Shown here: piece after piece, positions 32,573 to 34,075 of the stretch
Layout of the letters: every line of letters begins with the position of its first letter
How positions within the stretch are numbered: the first letter of the stretch is position 1
NCBI RefSeq assembly: GCF_000960765.1
Contig: NZ_JYNH01000038.1
Span: 1-34,075 of the forward strand
DNA from: Desulfosporosinus sp. I2
GTDB taxonomy: Bacteria; Bacillota; Desulfitobacteriia; Desulfitobacteriales; Desulfitobacteriaceae
Length of the DNA: 34,075 nucleotides
Direction: 5' to 3'
Position numbers and translations under genes: made by a program
The notes under the pieces: model-generated
Databases searched by the model: none
What the model saw: only the letters and a program-made list of their open reading frames with translations
What the model was told of the DNA's origin: nothing

Positions 32573-34075
32573 TTATACCTCTATATCATTTCGCGTCTTG
32601 CCAACACTCTCTCCATCTAAAACCCCCGGTGTAGGGTAGATGCCCTGTTTTTCAAGTATTTTACGCAGTTTCTCGATCTCGCGAACAATGACTGCCGTCG
32701 GGCTATATAAGCCCAGCACATACTGCCGGTATTTACGCGCCGAGGCGATGGCTGCCGCTTGTTCCGGTGAGGAGCATTCCAAGAGGCTGAGCTGCAGAAA
32801 AGTGACTTGTCCAAAGGACTCAACCCACTGCTGAACCGTCAGAACCAAATTATCAGGCAAAGGATACGTGCTTAAGGTTTTTAGGGTTGGCAGAACTTCT
32901 TCCGCCGGCATCCCTCGTTTCAAAGCGTTCAGGAGATAGATTTTATCCAGGCGGTATCTAAGCATCTGATCCTGCTGCTCAAGCACAGCGATTTGGCTTA
33001 GTTTCCAGCGGGCAGTCCAAGAAGCAGAATGGGGCAGCAAGATTTCGAAGTTAGGTTGGACATAGGCTGTATCTGGACCGCTCATCGGATAGATTTGGTC
33101 TACCAGGATCTTGATCTCGATATCCTTATCAAGTTCTTGCCCTTGTAGTAATGTCGTTAGTACCAACTGCCCTAGTGGAGTGACTCGCACCAAAATATCC
33201 TTTTCATACTTGCCCCAATCCAATAAGCCCAGAAAACGCAGTGGGTCGAGAAGGCTGATGACGGTTTCATAGTTTAAGAGATTACACACATTGTCCTCTG
33301 AAAGCAGCTTACTGACCATATAACCCCAGCTTGTCCAGTTGTTACAGCGGCATAAGACGGGCAGTACCAGGAAAAAGCCTTTATTCCGAATTGTCTCTAA
33401 GTGCTCAGGATAAATCATACAAAGCAAGTCTTCCACTTTAATACTCTCGGGCAATTCTTCTCCCCTTGTCGTCAACACCAAACGATCTCCCCTTTGTCCG
33501 TACAGACGGAAACGTCGGGCCATGGCAAAGAGCCAGAAGAAATAGCTCTCTGGGCTGAATTCTTTGACCGATCCTGCCGGCTCAGTCAAGGCGGCCAAAA
33601 TACGTTTTAAGGAGTGTTTGTTGATCTCGTGACTATGGGTGACAAGCACATCTCCCTGTTCGACCAAGAGAAGAAACTTAAAAAGGTTATCCAAGGTGCT
33701 CGGTAAATCTGCCCAAAAAGATTCTTGCGGTTTAACGACATCATCAAATTGGATTTGAGGGTAGAGAAACCGCCAAAAGGATCGGGCAGCCTCTTCTTTA
33801 AAACTAAAAGTATTAGGATGACGTCCTTCCGACAAAAAGCCAATTTTAAACCATTTAGTGAGAAGCCTTATCACTCCTTGATAGCCTAACCCTGTAACAT
33901 TCCAATCTAAATAGCAAAAACTATAATAATCATCGTGATCATAACTACAAAAATAATCGATAGTTCTATCCTCCGGTCGGGTATAGGCCATATAGGCAAA
34001 GAGAATTCGCTCCACAGAATCCATCTTGGCAAAATAGTCCGGCCAAGCTTTCGGCTTAAGCTTCTTTACGGGGGG
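32573..34075 (-). CDS. Helicase-associated (XPB/Ssl2 N-terminal-like, Helicase_C_3) protein, 5' end beyond the window
   Basis: The open frame continues upstream of the first ATG (34024) to the window edge, reading PPVKKLKPKAWPDYFAK just before it, so the true start lies outside. At least 500 aa. The C-terminal region has VQPNFEILLPHSASW, WKLSQIAVLEQQDQMLRYRL and AIASARKYRQYVLGLYSPTA, the pattern of the XPB/Ssl2 N-terminal-like domain called Helicase_C_3. Such proteins are often encoded beside an XPB-like DEAD helicase and may act with it in repair; the partner would lie further right. No ATPase motifs are present in the visible part. The gene stops 87 nt before the first ligD start codon, so the two could share a transcript. 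Confidence 0.75.
   Translation of the reverse strand, partial: PPVKKLKPKAWPDYFAKMDSVERILFAYMAYTRPEDRTIDYFCSYDHDDYYSFCYLDWNVTGLGYQGVIRLLTKWFKIGFLSEGRHPNTFSFKEEAARSFWRFLYPQIQFDDVVKPQESFWADLPSTLDNLFKFLLLVEQGDVLVTHSHEINKHSLKRILAALTEPAGSVKEFSPESYFFWLFAMARRFRLYGQRGDRLVLTTRGEELPESIKVEDLLCMIYPEHLETIRNKGFFLVLPVLCRCNNWTSWGYMVSKLLSEDNVCNLLNYETVISLLDPLRFLGLLDWGKYEKDILVRVTPLGQLVLTTLLQGQELDKDIEIKILVDQIYPMSGPDTAYVQPNFEILLPHSASWTARWKLSQIAVLEQQDQMLRYRLDKIYLLNALKRGMPAEEVLPTLKTLSTYPLPDNLVLTVQQWVESFGQVTFLQLSLLECSSPEQAAAIASARKYRQYVLGLYSPTAVIVREIEKLRKILEKQGIYPTPGVLDGESVGKTRNDIEV

Noticed and set aside
29921-32639. Plus-strand ORFs opposite ligD
   Set aside because: Antisense shadows; the minus strand has clear LigD domains.

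Overview
The window looks like chromosome from a spore-former-type Firmicute of the Desulfitobacterium/Peptococcaceae kind. This is inferred from moderate GC, strong AGGAGG-type ribosome sites with frequent GTG and TTG starts, a complex-iron-sulfur molybdoenzyme operon, a MoaE-like protein, a Gram-positive PolC fragment and a three-domain LigD. No rRNA, tRNA, CRISPR array or complete insertion sequence was seen.

Layout. 1-776 holds the broken start of a metallo-beta-lactamase-fold hydrolase gene behind a MerR-type promoter, then an AT-rich gap. 777-5062 carries a large FAD/Fe-S D-2-hydroxyacid dehydrogenase and a RelA/SpoT-type alarmone synthetase. 5065-5986 is a PadR regulator with a DUF2812 membrane protein, apparently autoregulated. 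6104-9159 (minus) is a molybdopterin oxidoreductase operon (catalytic subunit, Fe-S subunit, small unknown gene); its two main genes each carry a one-base frameshift. 9391-9732 is a polC fragment. 10023-13682 is a phosphate ABC transporter operon, pstS-pstC-pstA-pstB. 13773-14164 is a frameshifted moaE-like gene. 14391-15306 holds divergent XRE regulators with a small partner gene.

15350-20470 is accessory DNA dominated by gene remains: PemK/MazF-like toxin pieces, helicase pieces, unknown frameshifted ORFs and a mini zinc ribbon. Among them are an exported protein, an intact Uma2-type nuclease and a DUF429 gene whose end is made by a repeat element. 20469-28282 (minus) is a complete Wadjet plasmid-defence operon in the order jetD-jetA-jetB-jetC. 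It is followed by a Phd/RelE-type toxin-antitoxin pair, a decayed unknown gene, ligD (frameshifted in a C6 run) and, running off the right edge, a helicase-associated (XPB N-terminal-like) protein.

The least expected structure is a dispersed stem-loop repeat present in four copies (about 11.9, 14.2, 19.2 and 29.7 kb), with arms CAGAAAGTAT/ATACTTTCTG and one copy with paired compensatory changes. Two copies lie exactly at gene 3' ends and appear to supply the last codons and the stop. A second hairpin, TAGCCCGGAGAT/ATCTCCGGGCTA, occurs twice. Together with the density of gene remains and single-base frameshifts, this suggests a turnover region beside a defence island.
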